This document shows positions 18,386 to 26,870 of a stretch of 64,000 bases of DNA, piece by piece. Below the pieces are notes generated by a model. It made no database searches and was not told the origin of the DNA. It worked only from the letters and a program-made list of their open reading frames with translations. This DNA is from Luteitalea sp. TBR-22 (GTDB lineage Bacteria; Acidobacteriota; Vicinamibacteria; Vicinamibacterales; Vicinamibacteraceae): assembly GCF_016865485.1 (NCBI RefSeq), contig NZ_AP024452.1:2626501-2690500 (forward strand). Direction: 5' to 3'. Both the position numbers and the translations under genes were made by a program. How positions within the stretch are numbered: position 1 is the first letter of the stretch; each line of letters begins with the position of its first letter.

Positions 18386-19141
18386 ATGTCGCTCCCACGC
18401 TCACGCGCGCATCTCGAAGCGTTGCTGCAGGCCCGTCGGCTCGACGGCACCCTGGCCGGGCGGGTGCCGGCCACCGGCCTGCTGTCCACGGGCCTGCCCG
18501 AACTCGACACCACGCTCGGCGGCGGCTGGCCGCGGGGCCACGTCTCCGAGATCGTCGGCCCGGCCTCGTCGGGACGCACGCGCGTGCTGGTGTCGACGCT
18601 GGCCGCGGCGACCACCCGCGGCGACGTCGCGGCGTGGATCGACACGGTGGATCGGGGTGACCCGGCTGGCGCGGCGGCGGCCGGCGTCAGGCTGTCGCAC
18701 GTGCTGTGGGTGCGGGGCCTGCCGTTGTCGCCGGGCGTGCTCGCGCTCAAGCCTCGTCGTGGCGATCCCGATCTCACGCACACCGTCCTGCAGCGTGCCC
18801 TGAAGGCGGCGCACCTGGTGGCACAGGCCGGCGGCTTCGGCGTCATCGCGCTCGACCTGTGCGACATGCCTGCGTTCGCGTTGCGGCAGGTGCCGGCCTC
18901 CACGTGGCTGCGCCTGCACCGCGCGGTGGAGGGCCGCGAGTCGGTGCTCGTGGTGCTCGGCGCCGAGCCCGTCACGCGCAGCGCCGGTGGCGTGTCGGTC
19001 CGCGTGCAGGGCCGTCCGCGCTGGGAAGGCGAGAGCCCGCGCGCCTGCCGCCTCGCCGGCATGGACTGCGCCCTGCGCGTGGTCGGTCACCGCACCAGCC
19101 TCGAGCCGTCGCGCGAGGTGCAGGTCGCCCTGGCGGGCTGA
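18386..19141 (+). CDS. imuA: ImuA-like RecA-fold protein
   Basis: 251 residues. A RecA-type ATPase fold with a degenerate Walker A (GPASSGRT, residues 58-65), preceded by LSTGLPELDTTLGGGWPRGH, typical of ImuA/SulA-like proteins of the mutasome. ImuA works with ImuB and DnaE2 in damage-induced mutagenesis. The ATG at 18386 was chosen over 18317 because homology-like sequence begins there. imuB follows after 114 nt, the gap being filled by an AT-armed palindrome, so direct coupling is unlikely. Confidence 0.82.
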   Translation: MSLPRSRAHLEALLQARRLDGTLAGRVPATGLLSTGLPELDTTLGGGWPRGHVSEIVGPASSGRTRVLVSTLAAATTRGDVAAWIDTVDRGDPAGAAAAGVRLSHVLWVRGLPLSPGVLALKPRRGDPDLTHTVLQRALKAAHLVAQAGGFGVIALDLCDMPAFALRQVPASTWLRLHRAVEGRESVLVVLGAEPVTRSAGGVSVRVQGRPRWEGESPRACRLAGMDCALRVVGHRTSLEPSREVQVALAG

Positions 19142-19143
19142 CA

Positions 19144-19239
19144 GGAATTTCAGGATTTCAGGAATTTCACAATTTCCGTACGCATCGCACGAGGCGAGCG
19201 CGGACTGTCGTGAAATTCTGAAATTCTGAAATTCTGAAC
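19144..19239. repeat. AT-armed palindromic element between imuA and imuB
   Basis: Left arm 19144-19170 (GGAATTTCAGGATTTC type) and right arm 19210-19239 (GTGAAATTCTGAAATTC type) are inverted copies of each other around a GC-rich core with CGAGGCGAGCG. It starts 2 nt after the imuA stop and ends 16 nt before the imuB start. Confidence 0.78.
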
Positions 19240-19255
19240 GTGCACTGCTGCCGCC

Positions 19256-20863
19256 ATGTTCGCCGCCCTCCATCTCGCCTCCGCCCCGGCCGGCCTCGCG
19301 CGTGAGGACCTGCTGACGCGTCTGTCGGCCGTGGCGGCCGACATGACGCCACGCTGGGAGTCCCTGGCCGATGGCGCGATCGTGCTCGACGTGTCGGGCC
19401 TGCAGCGCCTCTTCGGCGGCCCTGACGAGATCGCCGCCGCGGCGCGCGCGCTCGCCCTCGAGCACGACCTGGTCGTGCAGGTGGCGATCGCGCCCACCTG
19501 GGTGGCCGCACTCGTGCTCGCGGGCGCGGGCGTGGAGGCGATCGTCACGGGCCGCGACATGGCCGCGGCCCTCTCCCCCTTGCCGGTGGAGGCGCTCGGC
19601 GCGCTCCCCGGCGTCGACCTCGCGCTCGACGGCCCCGGGCGGGTGCGTCGTCTCGGCGGCGCGCGCAACTACCGGTTGTCGGCGGGGCTCGGCCTGGTGA
19701 ACCCGGGAGCGGCCCCTGCCGGCGCCCCCGACACGCCTGCGGCGGCGCTGGCGACCGTGCCGGCGGCGCCCTTGCGGGTGCCTCCGGGCCGTCCCTGGCC
19801 CGACGTGCTGGCCACGCTGCAGCGCTGGGGCGTCACCACGTGTGGCGCCCTCGGCCGCCTGCCGGCCGCCGACCTGCAGGCCAGGCTCGGCGATCGCGGC
19901 CTCTGGCTGCAGCGCCTGGCCGTCGGCCTCGACCCGCGCCCGCTGCGGCTGCAGCCCGTCGAGGTCGCCTTCGTGCAGTCCCTCGAACTCGAATGGCCCA
20001 TCGACGGCCTCGAGCCGCTCTCGTTCGTGCTCGGCCGCGTGCTCGAACCGCTCTGCGCGCATCTCGAGGCGCGTGACCGCGCCGCTGCCGTCGTACGGCT
20101 CTCGCTGCAACTCACCGATCGGCAGGTGCACGTGCGCGCTATCGACCTGCCGGTGCCCGTGCGCGAGGCCCGCGTGCTGCGCACGCTGCTGCTGCTCGAT
20201 CTCGAGGCGCACCCACCGCACGCCGCGATCGACAAGGTCACCGTGGACGTCGAGCCGGTGCCGGGCCGCATCGTGCAGTTCTCGCTGTTGCGGAAGGCCC
20301 TGCCATCGGACGACCAGCTCGCGTCGCTGCAGGCGCGGCTCACCGCGCTGATGGGGCAGGGGCGCACCGGCGCGCCGGCGCTCGTGGACTCGCATCGGCC
20401 GGGGGACGTGGCGATGGCGCCGTTCACGCCGTCGGGCGCGGAAGGGCCCGACGGCGGCCCGGCGGCGTTGCTGGCCGCGCTCGGGCTCTCGGCCACGCGC
20501 GATGCGGGCCGCGCGCGCGAGGACGAGCGGGAAGCCGCGCGCGAGGGCTGGCTCGACACGGCCGGCTATCACGTGCGGCGCTTGCGCCAGCCGTGGCCCG
20601 TGCAGGTGGTGATCGGCCAGGGACGCGTGCCGACCGCGCTCCGTTTCGGCATCCATTCACGCGACACGGCCTTCCGCGACGGCGCCATCGTGCAGGCCGC
20701 CGGTCCCTGGCGGTCGTCGGGCGCCTGGTGGCAGCCCGCCACCGAGGTCGACGGGGCGTGGGACCGCGACGAGTGGGACGTGGCCCTCGAAACCGGCGCC
20801 GCCTATCGCGTCTTCCAGGATCGGAGGACGGGGCAGTGGTGGGTGGAGGGGGAGATCGATTGA
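19256..20863 (+). CDS. imuB: ImuB-like Y-family polymerase homologue
   Basis: 535 residues. A Y-family (DinB/UmuC-like) fold with MFAALHLASAPAGLA at the N-terminus, LDVSGLQRLFGG, a helix-hairpin region (WGVTTCGALGRLP) and a long C-terminal region as in ImuB. Catalytic acidic residues of active Y-family enzymes are not evident, matching ImuB, which acts as the adaptor bringing DnaE2 to the beta clamp. In most genomes imuA, imuB and dnaE2 are contiguous; here dnaE2 lies 6 kb away. Confidence 0.85.
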   Translation: MFAALHLASAPAGLAREDLLTRLSAVAADMTPRWESLADGAIVLDVSGLQRLFGGPDEIAAAARALALEHDLVVQVAIAPTWVAALVLAGAGVEAIVTGRDMAAALSPLPVEALGALPGVDLALDGPGRVRRLGGARNYRLSAGLGLVNPGAAPAGAPDTPAAALATVPAAPLRVPPGRPWPDVLATLQRWGVTTCGALGRLPAADLQARLGDRGLWLQRLAVGLDPRPLRLQPVEVAFVQSLELEWPIDGLEPLSFVLGRVLEPLCAHLEARDRAAAVVRLSLQLTDRQVHVRAIDLPVPVREARVLRTLLLLDLEAHPPHAAIDKVTVDVEPVPGRIVQFSLLRKALPSDDQLASLQARLTALMGQGRTGAPALVDSHRPGDVAMAPFTPSGAEGPDGGPAALLAALGLSATRDAGRAREDEREAAREGWLDTAGYHVRRLRQPWPVQVVIGQGRVPTALRFGIHSRDTAFRDGAIVQAAGPWRSSGAWWQPATEVDGAWDRDEWDVALETGAAYRVFQDRRTGQWWVEGEID

Positions 20864-20881
20864 ACGCGCGTTGCCACGGTC

Positions 20882-20991
20882 AATCGAAATTTGAAATTTG
20901 AAATTTGAAATTCTCGCGCGCCGGCGACGCTTGGCGCGGCGAAGGCCGGAAGGCCAAGCCGCCGTGAATTTCCAATTTCCAATTTCCAATT
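20882..20991. repeat. AT-armed palindromic element after imuB
   Basis: Left arm 20882-20913 (repeated GAAATTT) and right arm 20966-20991 (repeated GAATTTCCAATTTCC) are inverted. The core carries GGCGAAGGCCGGAAGGCC, close to GAAGGCCGGAGGCCGAG in the elements at 23259 (opposite strand) and 36576. It begins 18 nt after the imuB stop. Confidence 0.8.
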
Positions 20992-21001
20992 ACCTGTGGC
21001 A

Positions 21002-21568
21002 CTACTCCGCCGTGCCGGGCAGGCGCCGCACGAGCAGCACCGCCACGAGTGCGAAGACGGCCATCCACACGCCCCACGGCAGGCCGGTCATCGACGGCAG
21101 CGTGAGCTTGCCCCACGCGCCGAGCGGCAGCACGTGTGCGACGAACCACGGGTGCGTCTCGGCGTAGAGGCCCGCACCGGCGATCCCCCCGAGCACGCCA
21201 ATCACCGCATCACGGTTGCCTTCGCCGATCGCGGCGATCGCCGTGCCCGGGCACAGGCCCAGCACCGCCATGCCGACGCCGAACAGCACGCCGCCGAGCA
21301 CGTTGGCGCCGAGCAGCGTCGCCTTCACGTGCAGCGTCGTCACCAGGCCGGCCTGGTGCAACCCGAGCACGCCGACCCCGCCGACCACGATGGCGGTCAC
21401 CATGACCTTCACCATCGTGAAGTCCTCGAGCAGGAACTGGCGCAGGATGTTGATCGAGCGCGTCATCCCGGCCTTCTGCAGGATGAACCCGAATACCAGC
21501 CCGGTGAACGCGCCCGCGAGCAGGACGCGTCCGGCAGCGAAGACGCCCGCATCGAATGCCATGGTCAT
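21002..21568 (-). CDS. YeeE/YedE family membrane protein, second subunit
   Basis: 188 residues, four to five hydrophobic segments. Family motifs are GLVFGFILQKAGM and GMAVLGLCPGTAIAAIG with the conserved Cys. YeeE/YedE (TsuA-type) proteins import thiosulfate or related sulfur species; split two-subunit forms like this one are common. Its first four bases overlap the end of the upstream partner (ATGA at 21565-21568), indicating translational coupling. Confidence 0.87.
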   Translation of the reverse strand: MTMAFDAGVFAAGRVLLAGAFTGLVFGFILQKAGMTRSINILRQFLLEDFTMVKVMVTAIVVGGVGVLGLHQAGLVTTLHVKATLLGANVLGGVLFGVGMAVLGLCPGTAIAAIGEGNRDAVIGVLGGIAGAGLYAETHPWFVAHVLPLGAWGKLTLPSMTGLPWGVWMAVFALVAVLLVRRLPGTAE

Positions 21569-22125
21569 CGCTCCCCGGCCGCTCGGCCTTCGACGTTGCT
21601 CAGGCCTCGATACAACGCCGTGGTGGTGACGATGCCGGCCACGAAGAGCACGGCGGTGAAGACGAAGCTCGAGACGGCCAACTGCAGGCCGCCGGAAATG
21701 CAATGACCTGATGTGCAGCCGCCGGCCAGGCGCGCGCCGAACACCATCAGCGCGCCGCCCAGGAACGCCGCGACGTCGCGGCGCACGCGTGACGGCCCGA
21801 ATCGTCGTCGCCAGTGTTCGGGCATCGACGGCACCGACTCGCCGCCGCCCAGTCTCCACGCGAGGAACGCGCCCACGGGCAGCAGCAGGTCGAGCGCCAT
21901 CTGCCAGTCGACCGGCGGCTTGGCCACGACGAGTGCCGAGAGGTACGCCGTCTCGCGCACGTGTGCCGGGCTCACGGCGGCCTCGACGATGCCGGCGGCG
22001 CCGGCCAGGGAGGTCGAGGTGCCGAGCGCCTCGCCCATCAGCCAGAAGGTGATCCAGGACAGGACGCCGATGCCGGCGCCTGCGGCATAGGGCGACCATC
22101 GACGCGCGGTGAGCGGGGTGCTCAT
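21565..22125 (-). CDS. YeeE/YedE family membrane protein, first subunit
   Basis: 186 residues with about four hydrophobic segments. GARLAGGCTSGHCISG carries the two conserved cysteines of the YeeE family, which line the thiosulfate path in the characterised protein. It overlaps the second subunit by 4 nt. The pair lies between imuB and a small membrane protein without any visible link to DNA repair. Confidence 0.87.
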   Translation of the reverse strand: MSTPLTARRWSPYAAGAGIGVLSWITFWLMGEALGTSTSLAGAAGIVEAAVSPAHVRETAYLSALVVAKPPVDWQMALDLLLPVGAFLAWRLGGGESVPSMPEHWRRRFGPSRVRRDVAAFLGGALMVFGARLAGGCTSGHCISGGLQLAVSSFVFTAVLFVAGIVTTTALYRGLSNVEGRAAGER

Positions 22126-22286
22126 GGGTCCACCTCTTCCGTGGCTGATGGTACTCCTGCCCGCCCCCGCAGGGCTTCACCGGCGCGGACAGGCCGGCCT
22201 TCGTCAGTGGGCCTTCGGCCCGTCTCCCGTGATCCGACTTCCGGTGCCCGGAATCCGGAACCCGGAACCCGGAACCCGACCGTTCG

Positions 22287-22292
22287 TACACT
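22287..22292 (+). promoter_or_regulatory. putative -10 box for a leaderless transcript
   Basis: TACACT ends 6 nt before the GTG start at 22299, so the mRNA would begin at or beside the start codon. Just upstream is an array of GGAACCC units (about 22253-22280). No Shine-Dalgarno is present. Confidence 0.35.
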
Positions 22293-22298
22293 TAACCC

Positions 22299-22700
22299 GT
22301 GACGTCCGGAGAGCGCTTCGCGCGACGCGTGTTCATGGGGGCCGGCATCTACGGCCTCGTCGTCCTGTTGCCGCAGTACTTCATGGAGGCGCAGATCGGC
22401 CGCGACTACCCACCAGCGATCACGCACCCCGAGCACTTCTACGGGTTCGTGGGCGTGGCCCTGGCGTGGCAGCTCGCGTTCCTGGTGATCGCCAGCGACG
22501 TGCGTCGCTTCCGCCCGCTGATGTTGCCGGCGATCGTCGAGAAGCTCGCGTTCTTCCTGCCGACGCTGTGGCTGTTCATGGGTGGGCGGGTGGCGGCCGC
22601 CGTCCTCGCGGTGAGCGCCATCGACCTGCTGCTCGCGACGCTGTTCCTCACCTCGTTCCTGCGCACCCGCGACGGGGTGATGGGGCCTGCGTCGACGTGA
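22299..22700 (+). CDS. small integral membrane protein, unknown function
   Basis: 133 residues with four hydrophobic segments (about 10-28, 47-63, 77-92, 98-118) separated by short charged loops. I do not recognise the family with confidence. The GTG start follows a -10-like box by 6 nt. Its last three codons and stop fall in a hairpin repeat (22689-22715), so the C-terminus may have been changed by that repeat. Confidence 0.65.
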   Translation: MTSGERFARRVFMGAGIYGLVVLLPQYFMEAQIGRDYPPAITHPEHFYGFVGVALAWQLAFLVIASDVRRFRPLMLPAIVEKLAFFLPTLWLFMGGRVAAAVLAVSAIDLLLATLFLTSFLRTRDGVMGPAST

Positions 22701-22746
22701 ACGTCGACGCCCACGAAGTCATGAGTCATGGCTCATGACTCATGAC
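22689..22746. repeat. hairpin repeat plus perfect 13-3-13 palindrome
   Basis: 22689-22715 is a member of the CGTAGSCGTCG family (stem GCGTCGACGT/ACGTCGACGC). 22718-22746 is a perfect inverted repeat, GTCATGAGTCATG and its complement around GCT. It sits between convergent genes and could act as a bidirectional terminator, although no T-tract is visible. Confidence 0.72.
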
Positions 22747-22771
22747 ATGCCGTGGTCCCGCCGGGCCGCCC

Positions 22772-23176
22772 TCAGGCGGGGCGTTCGCAGTTGACCATCC
22801 AGCTGACGCCGAACCGATCCTTCAGCATCCCGAAGCGCGGCGCCCAGAAGGTCTCGGCCAGCGGCATCACGACGTGGCCGCCCTCGGCCATTGCCCCGAA
22901 GATGCGCTCGGCCTCGCTCGTGTCATGCAGCGTGAGGGAGATCCACACCGAGTCCTTCGGGGTCTCGCCGCCGGGGCCATCCGAGCCCAGGAGCACGGTG
23001 CCTTGCGCCTCGAGCCGTGCGTGCATGATCCGGTCGGGCGACTGGCCGGGCTGCTGCATGCCACCCGGCATGTCGCCGTAGGTGGAGAAGGTGACGGTGC
23101 CGCCGAGGCACTGCGCGTAGGTCGAGAACGCTTCACGGCACTGGCCGTCGAAGATCACGTAGGGGTTGATCTGCAT
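22772..23176 (-). CDS. VOC family protein (PhnB-like)
   Basis: 134 residues, the length of PhnB-type VOC proteins. INPYVIFDGQCREAFSTYAQCLGG at the start and FGVSWMVNCE at the end match the family of small glyoxalase/bleomycin-resistance-fold proteins. A GGAGT precedes the ATG at 23176. The biochemical function of this group is usually unknown. The open frame continues 34 codons upstream through an AT-armed repeat, which is rejected. Confidence 0.88.
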   Translation of the reverse strand: MQINPYVIFDGQCREAFSTYAQCLGGTVTFSTYGDMPGGMQQPGQSPDRIMHARLEAQGTVLLGSDGPGGETPKDSVWISLTLHDTSEAERIFGAMAEGGHVVMPLAETFWAPRFGMLKDRFGVSWMVNCERPA

Positions 23177-23258
23177 GAGGTGACTCCTGTCGCGCCGGCT
23201 GGATGGATGCGGCGACAGTGTACGTGACGGGACGGGCGCGCAACTCTGACACTCCGGT

Positions 23259-23381
23259 GGCAATTTGAAATTTGACATTTGAAATTGATCGGCGGCTCGG
23301 CCTCCGGCCTTCGCTCGCTCGAGACATCCCGAGGGGCGGCGGCGAAGCCGCGCCCCGCGAGAATTTCAAATTTCAAATTTC
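23259..23381. repeat. AT-armed palindromic element, right arm split by the IS
   Basis: Left arm 23259-23286 (GGCAATTTGAAATTTG type), GC-rich core with CTCGGCCTCCGGCCTTCGC, right arm 23361-23381 continuing after the IS at 24741-24756. Joining the two pieces without the IS restores an arm ending CCAATTGCC, complementary to the left arm. Confidence 0.8.
23374..23381. repeat. IS target-site duplication, left copy
   Basis: CAAATTTC, identical to 24741-24748. Because the target is itself an AATTTCA tandem repeat, a chance match is possible, but the two copies touch the ends of the inverted repeats exactly. Confidence 0.7.
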
Positions 23382-24740
23382 GGTCCTTCCGGGAATAGCG
23401 TGGGCAGCTCGGGCCGGCTGCGCGGGCCACTCGGCGGGTGAGCGGCCTGCTCGCCGGCCTTGCGCCGAGCCGAGCGGTGGCGTAGATCCACCGGATGCAG
23501 GACACGAAGCTCTTCGAAACGATCCTCGGCTTGCAGGCGCCCTGGCACATCGCACGGGTGGCGTTGGACACCTCGGGCGAGCGCGTCGATCTGTGGGTGG
23601 AGCATGCCGCGGACACGCGCTGGACGTGCCCGGACTGCGGGACGGCGGCGCCGGGCCATGACCATGCCGAGGAGCGGGTCTGGCGGCATCTCGACACCTG
23701 CCAGTACCAGACCTTCCTGCATGCGCGGGTGCCGCGCGTCGACTGTCCCACGCACGGCGTTCGGCAGGTCGGGGTGCCTTGGGCGGCGCCGCGGAGCCGA
23801 TTCACGCTGCTGCTCGAGCGGCTCATTATCGACCTCATCACGCAGTGCAGCACGGTCACGGGCGCGTGCCGGATCGCGCGCGTCACGTGGGACGAGGCGT
23901 GGGGGGTGATGGACCGCGCGGTGGCGCGGGGGCTCCAGCGGCGCACCGCGGCGCCGCGGCGCTACCTGGGCGTCGACGAGAAGGCGTTTCGCAAGGGGCA
24001 GCGGTATCACACGATCGTGTGTGACCTCGAGACCGCGACCGTGCAGCACGTCGCCGAGGACCGGACGGCAGCGAGCCTGCAGGGCTACTACGCGCAGCTG
24101 ACCACCGAGCAGCGCGAGGCGCTGCAGGCCGTCGCGATGGACATGTGGCCGGCCTACATCCGGGCCACCGTCGACGGCCTGCCGCAGGGCGACACCAAGA
24201 TCGTGTTCGATCGCTTTCACATCATGCGCGAGATGACGCGCGCGGTGGACACCGTGCGCAAGCAGGAGCATCGGACCTTCCTGCGCGAGCAGGGCACCTC
24301 GCCCCTCACCGGCACGAAATACCTCTGGCTCTACGGCGAGGACCGTCTGCCCGCCGATCGCACGGACGCGTTCGCGGCGCTGCAGGGGCAGCACCTGAAA
24401 GTCGGCCGCGCCTGGGCGATCAAGGAGCTGTTACGCGACCTCTGGACCTACCGGCAGGGCGCCGCGGTCCGCCGCTTCTTCGCCCGCTGGTACGGGTGGG
24501 CGATCCGCTCGCGCCTGGAACCCGTCAAGCAGGTGGCCCGCATGCTCCACCGGCACCTCGACGGCGTGCTGCGCTACGTCAGGCACCCCATCACCAACGG
24601 CGTGGCCGAAGGCCTCAACAGCAAGATCATGAGCATCAAGCGCAAGGCCGGCGGCTTCCGCAATGCCCACCACTTCACCACCGCCATCTACTTTCACTGC
24701 GGCGGCCTGGACCTCTACCCACGCTGATCCCGGAAGAGGC
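23382..24740 (+). mobile_element. ISL3-family insertion sequence, 1359 bp
   Basis: One transposase gene flanked by imperfect terminal inverted repeats: 23382-23407 and 24715-24740 match at 20 of 26 positions, with TTCCGGGA and AGCGTGGG shared. The 8-bp CAAATTTC is duplicated directly at 23374-23381 and 24741-24748, the target duplication size known for ISL3. All parts look intact, so the copy may be active. Confidence 0.88.
23495..24727 (+). CDS. ISL3-family transposase
   Basis: 410 residues. The N-terminal zinc-finger region has CPDCG and a second pair in DTC and DCPTHG (about residues 45-85). The DDE catalytic triad is intact: Asp161 (GVDEKAF), Asp216 (AMDMWPAY) and Glu372 (VAEGLNSKIMSIKRKAGGFRN). 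Length and motif order fit full ISL3 transposases. The stop lies 13 nt before the right end of the element. Confidence 0.95.
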   Translation: MQDTKLFETILGLQAPWHIARVALDTSGERVDLWVEHAADTRWTCPDCGTAAPGHDHAEERVWRHLDTCQYQTFLHARVPRVDCPTHGVRQVGVPWAAPRSRFTLLLERLIIDLITQCSTVTGACRIARVTWDEAWGVMDRAVARGLQRRTAAPRRYLGVDEKAFRKGQRYHTIVCDLETATVQHVAEDRTAASLQGYYAQLTTEQREALQAVAMDMWPAYIRATVDGLPQGDTKIVFDRFHIMREMTRAVDTVRKQEHRTFLREQGTSPLTGTKYLWLYGEDRLPADRTDAFAALQGQHLKVGRAWAIKELLRDLWTYRQGAAVRRFFARWYGWAIRSRLEPVKQVARMLHRHLDGVLRYVRHPITNGVAEGLNSKIMSIKRKAGGFRNAHHFTTAIYFHCGGLDLYPR

Positions 24741-24748
24741 CAAATTTC
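24741..24748. repeat. IS target-site duplication, right copy
   Basis: CAAATTTC, matching 23374-23381 and followed by CAATTGCC, the rest of the interrupted palindrome arm. Confidence 0.7.
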
Positions 24749-24780
24749 CAATTGCCGATTCAGCTACGATCGCTCCTGTA

Positions 24781-26622
24781 GTGAGTTCGACCGCGTCCCC
24801 TCCCGCCACCCTCGAAGACGTCCTCGCGAAGTACTGGGGCTATACGCAGTTCCGGCCGCACCAGCGGGCGGTGATGGACGCGATCCTCGCCGGTCGCGAC
24901 TCGCTGCTCGTGATGCCCACCGGCGGCGGCAAGTCGCTGTGCTTCCAGGCGCCGGCGCTGCTGCGTCCGGGACTGGCCGTCGTCGTGTCGCCGCTCATCT
25001 CGCTGATGAAGGACCAGGTGGACGGGCTCACCGCCAACGGCGTGCCGGCCGCCTGCTACCACAGCGCGCTCGACGAGGAGCAGAAGCGCGAGGTGACGCG
25101 CGGCGTGCGCGAGGGCACGACGCGGCTGCTGTACGTGGCGCCCGAACGGCTCGTTGGCGAGGGCGGCGATCGCTTCGTGCGCTGGCTGGCGCAGGTCGGC
25201 GTCAGCTTCATCGCCGTCGACGAGGCGCACTGCATCAGCCAGTGGGGGCACGACTTCCGGCCCGAGTACCGGCGGCTCGGCGAGATTCGCGCGCAGTTGC
25301 CCGGCGCCAGCATCCACGCGTTCACGGCGACGGCCACCGGGCGGGTGCGGCGCGACATCGTGGCGCAGCTCGGCCTGCGCGACGCGCTCGAGGAAGTCGG
25401 ATCCTTCGATCGCCCCAATCTCGTGTACCGCGTGCTGCTGCGCGACCAGTTGAAGAAGCAGGTGCTCGACGTGCTGGGCCGGCATCGCGGCGAGGCCGGC
25501 ATCGTGTACTGCCCGTCGCGCAAGGAAGTGGACGCGCTCGCGGCCTGGCTCGTGGAGGAAGGCTGGAGCGCGGTGCCGTATCACGCGGGCCTCACCTCTG
25601 ACGAGCGCTCGGCCAATCAGGAGGCCTTCCTCACCGAGCGCGCCGACATCGTGGTGGCGACGGTGGCGTTCGGCATGGGCATCCATCGTTCGAACGTGCG
25701 CTTCGTGATCCACACGGGCGCGCCGCAGTCGCTCGAGCACTACCAGCAGGAGTCGGGCCGCGCCGGCCGCGACGGTCTCGAGGCCGAGTGCGTGCTGATC
25801 ACGTCGGCGGCCGACTTCCTGAAGTGGCGCGTGATGCTCGAGAAGAACGGCGAGCTCACCGAGTCGGCGCAGGGCCTGCTGCGCGACATCGAGCGCTACA
25901 CCGCGAGCACGCGGTGCCGCCACCGGCACCTCGTGCAGTACTTCGGCGAGACCTACGACCGTGATGACTGCGGCGCCTGCGACGTGTGCCTCGGCGAACT
26001 CGAACTGGTCGACGATGCCGTGACGATCGCGCGGAAGGTGCTCTCGTGCGTGGCGCGCGTGGAGCAGCGGTTCGGGGCGGCGCACGTCGCGACCGTGCTC
26101 ATCGGCAAGGCATCGGAGGCGGTCACGGCACGTGGGCATGCGCAGCTGAGCACGTTCGGGCTGTTCGCGGGCGTGCCGCTCACCGAGGTCCGCGGGTACA
26201 TCGAGCAACTCACGGCGCTCGGCTACCTGCGCCAGACGCCCGGTGACTATCCTGTGCTCGTGCTGTCGCCCGAGGGGCGCCAATTGATGCGCGACGGGAC
26301 CAGCGAGCAGCCGCTCGCGCTGTTCCGCCAGAAACGCCGCGCCAAGGACGCCGGTCCGCGCCGGTCGCGCGTCGAGACCGAGTCGTGGGAGGGCGTGGAC
26401 CGCGACCTCTTCGAGCGCCTGCGCGAGGTGCGGCTGGGCCTGGCGCGCGGCCGCGGGGTGCCCCCGTACGTCATCTTCCACGACACGACCCTCCGCGAGA
26501 TGGCCCGGCTTCGCCCCACCTCGGAAGCCGCCCTCCGCGACATCTATGGGGTCGGCCAGCGCAAGGCCGAAGATGTGGGGCCCGCCTTCCTCGAGGTCAT
26601 AAGGTCGGCAGATACCGCGTAA
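24781..26622 (+). CDS. recQ: ATP-dependent DNA helicase RecQ
   Basis: 613 residues from a GTG at 24781. Helicase core: RPHQRAVMDAIL, Walker A MPTGGGKS (about 44-51), DEAH box near 147 (AVDEAHCISQWGHDFRPEY), FTATAT, and motif VI region QESGRAGRDG. Then the zinc-binding RQC part (CRHRHLVQYFGE, CGACDVC) and a C-terminal HRDC domain (about 535-613). All domains are present. The IS ends 40 nt upstream, so the native promoter may have been displaced; a -10-like TACGAT at 24765-24770 remains. The frame opens further back only through the transposase shadow. Confidence 0.95.
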   Translation: MSSTASPPATLEDVLAKYWGYTQFRPHQRAVMDAILAGRDSLLVMPTGGGKSLCFQAPALLRPGLAVVVSPLISLMKDQVDGLTANGVPAACYHSALDEEQKREVTRGVREGTTRLLYVAPERLVGEGGDRFVRWLAQVGVSFIAVDEAHCISQWGHDFRPEYRRLGEIRAQLPGASIHAFTATATGRVRRDIVAQLGLRDALEEVGSFDRPNLVYRVLLRDQLKKQVLDVLGRHRGEAGIVYCPSRKEVDALAAWLVEEGWSAVPYHAGLTSDERSANQEAFLTERADIVVATVAFGMGIHRSNVRFVIHTGAPQSLEHYQQESGRAGRDGLEAECVLITSAADFLKWRVMLEKNGELTESAQGLLRDIERYTASTRCRHRHLVQYFGETYDRDDCGACDVCLGELELVDDAVTIARKVLSCVARVEQRFGAAHVATVLIGKASEAVTARGHAQLSTFGLFAGVPLTEVRGYIEQLTALGYLRQTPGDYPVLVLSPEGRQLMRDGTSEQPLALFRQKRRAKDAGPRRSRVETESWEGVDRDLFERLREVRLGLARGRGVPPYVIFHDTTLREMARLRPTSEAALRDIYGVGQRKAEDVGPAFLEVIRSADTA

Positions 26623-26669
26623 ATTCGTCCCTTTACGCCTTTTCTTTGCTGCGCTATCGTCACTCCATC

Positions 26670-26692
26670 GGCCCCGCCTTCGGGGCCTTTTT
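26670..26692 (+). terminator. intrinsic terminator of recQ
   Basis: Stem GGCCCCG (26670-26676) and CGGGGCC (26681-26687) with a CCTT loop, followed immediately by five T residues. It lies 48 nt after the recQ stop and separates recQ from dnaE2. This is the clearest intrinsic terminator in the window. Confidence 0.85.
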
Positions 26693-26730
26693 CGACGACG
26701 ATGGTTTCGCCTTTTGTTTGCTTTTTGCGG

Positions 26731-26870
26731 ACGGGAGTCGGGATGCGGGAGTCGGGAGTCGCCGACCAGCAGGCAACGCGATACGCCGTCTGACCGAGTT
26801 CTGAGCCTGCCCCGGTTCCCGACCCCAGATTCCCGACTCCCGACTCCCGACTCCCGACTCCCGACTCCCG
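26731..26870. repeat. inverted CCCGACT arrays before dnaE2
   Basis: GGGAGTC-type units at 26731-26762 face CCCGACT-type units at 26817-26870 around a 54-nt core. The right array ends exactly in the GTG start of dnaE2. The G-rich strand has four or more GGG runs spaced by 4 nt, the pattern of a G-quadruplex. Confidence 0.8.

Noticed and set aside
24145-24780. Long upstream extension of the recQ frame
   Set aside because: It is an alternative frame of the transposase; the helicase sequence starts at the GTG at 24781.
26714-26869. Upstream extension of dnaE2 from an ATG at 26714
   Set aside because: The 52 extra codons are the translated repeat array and the region after the recQ terminator; the PHP domain begins at the GTG.
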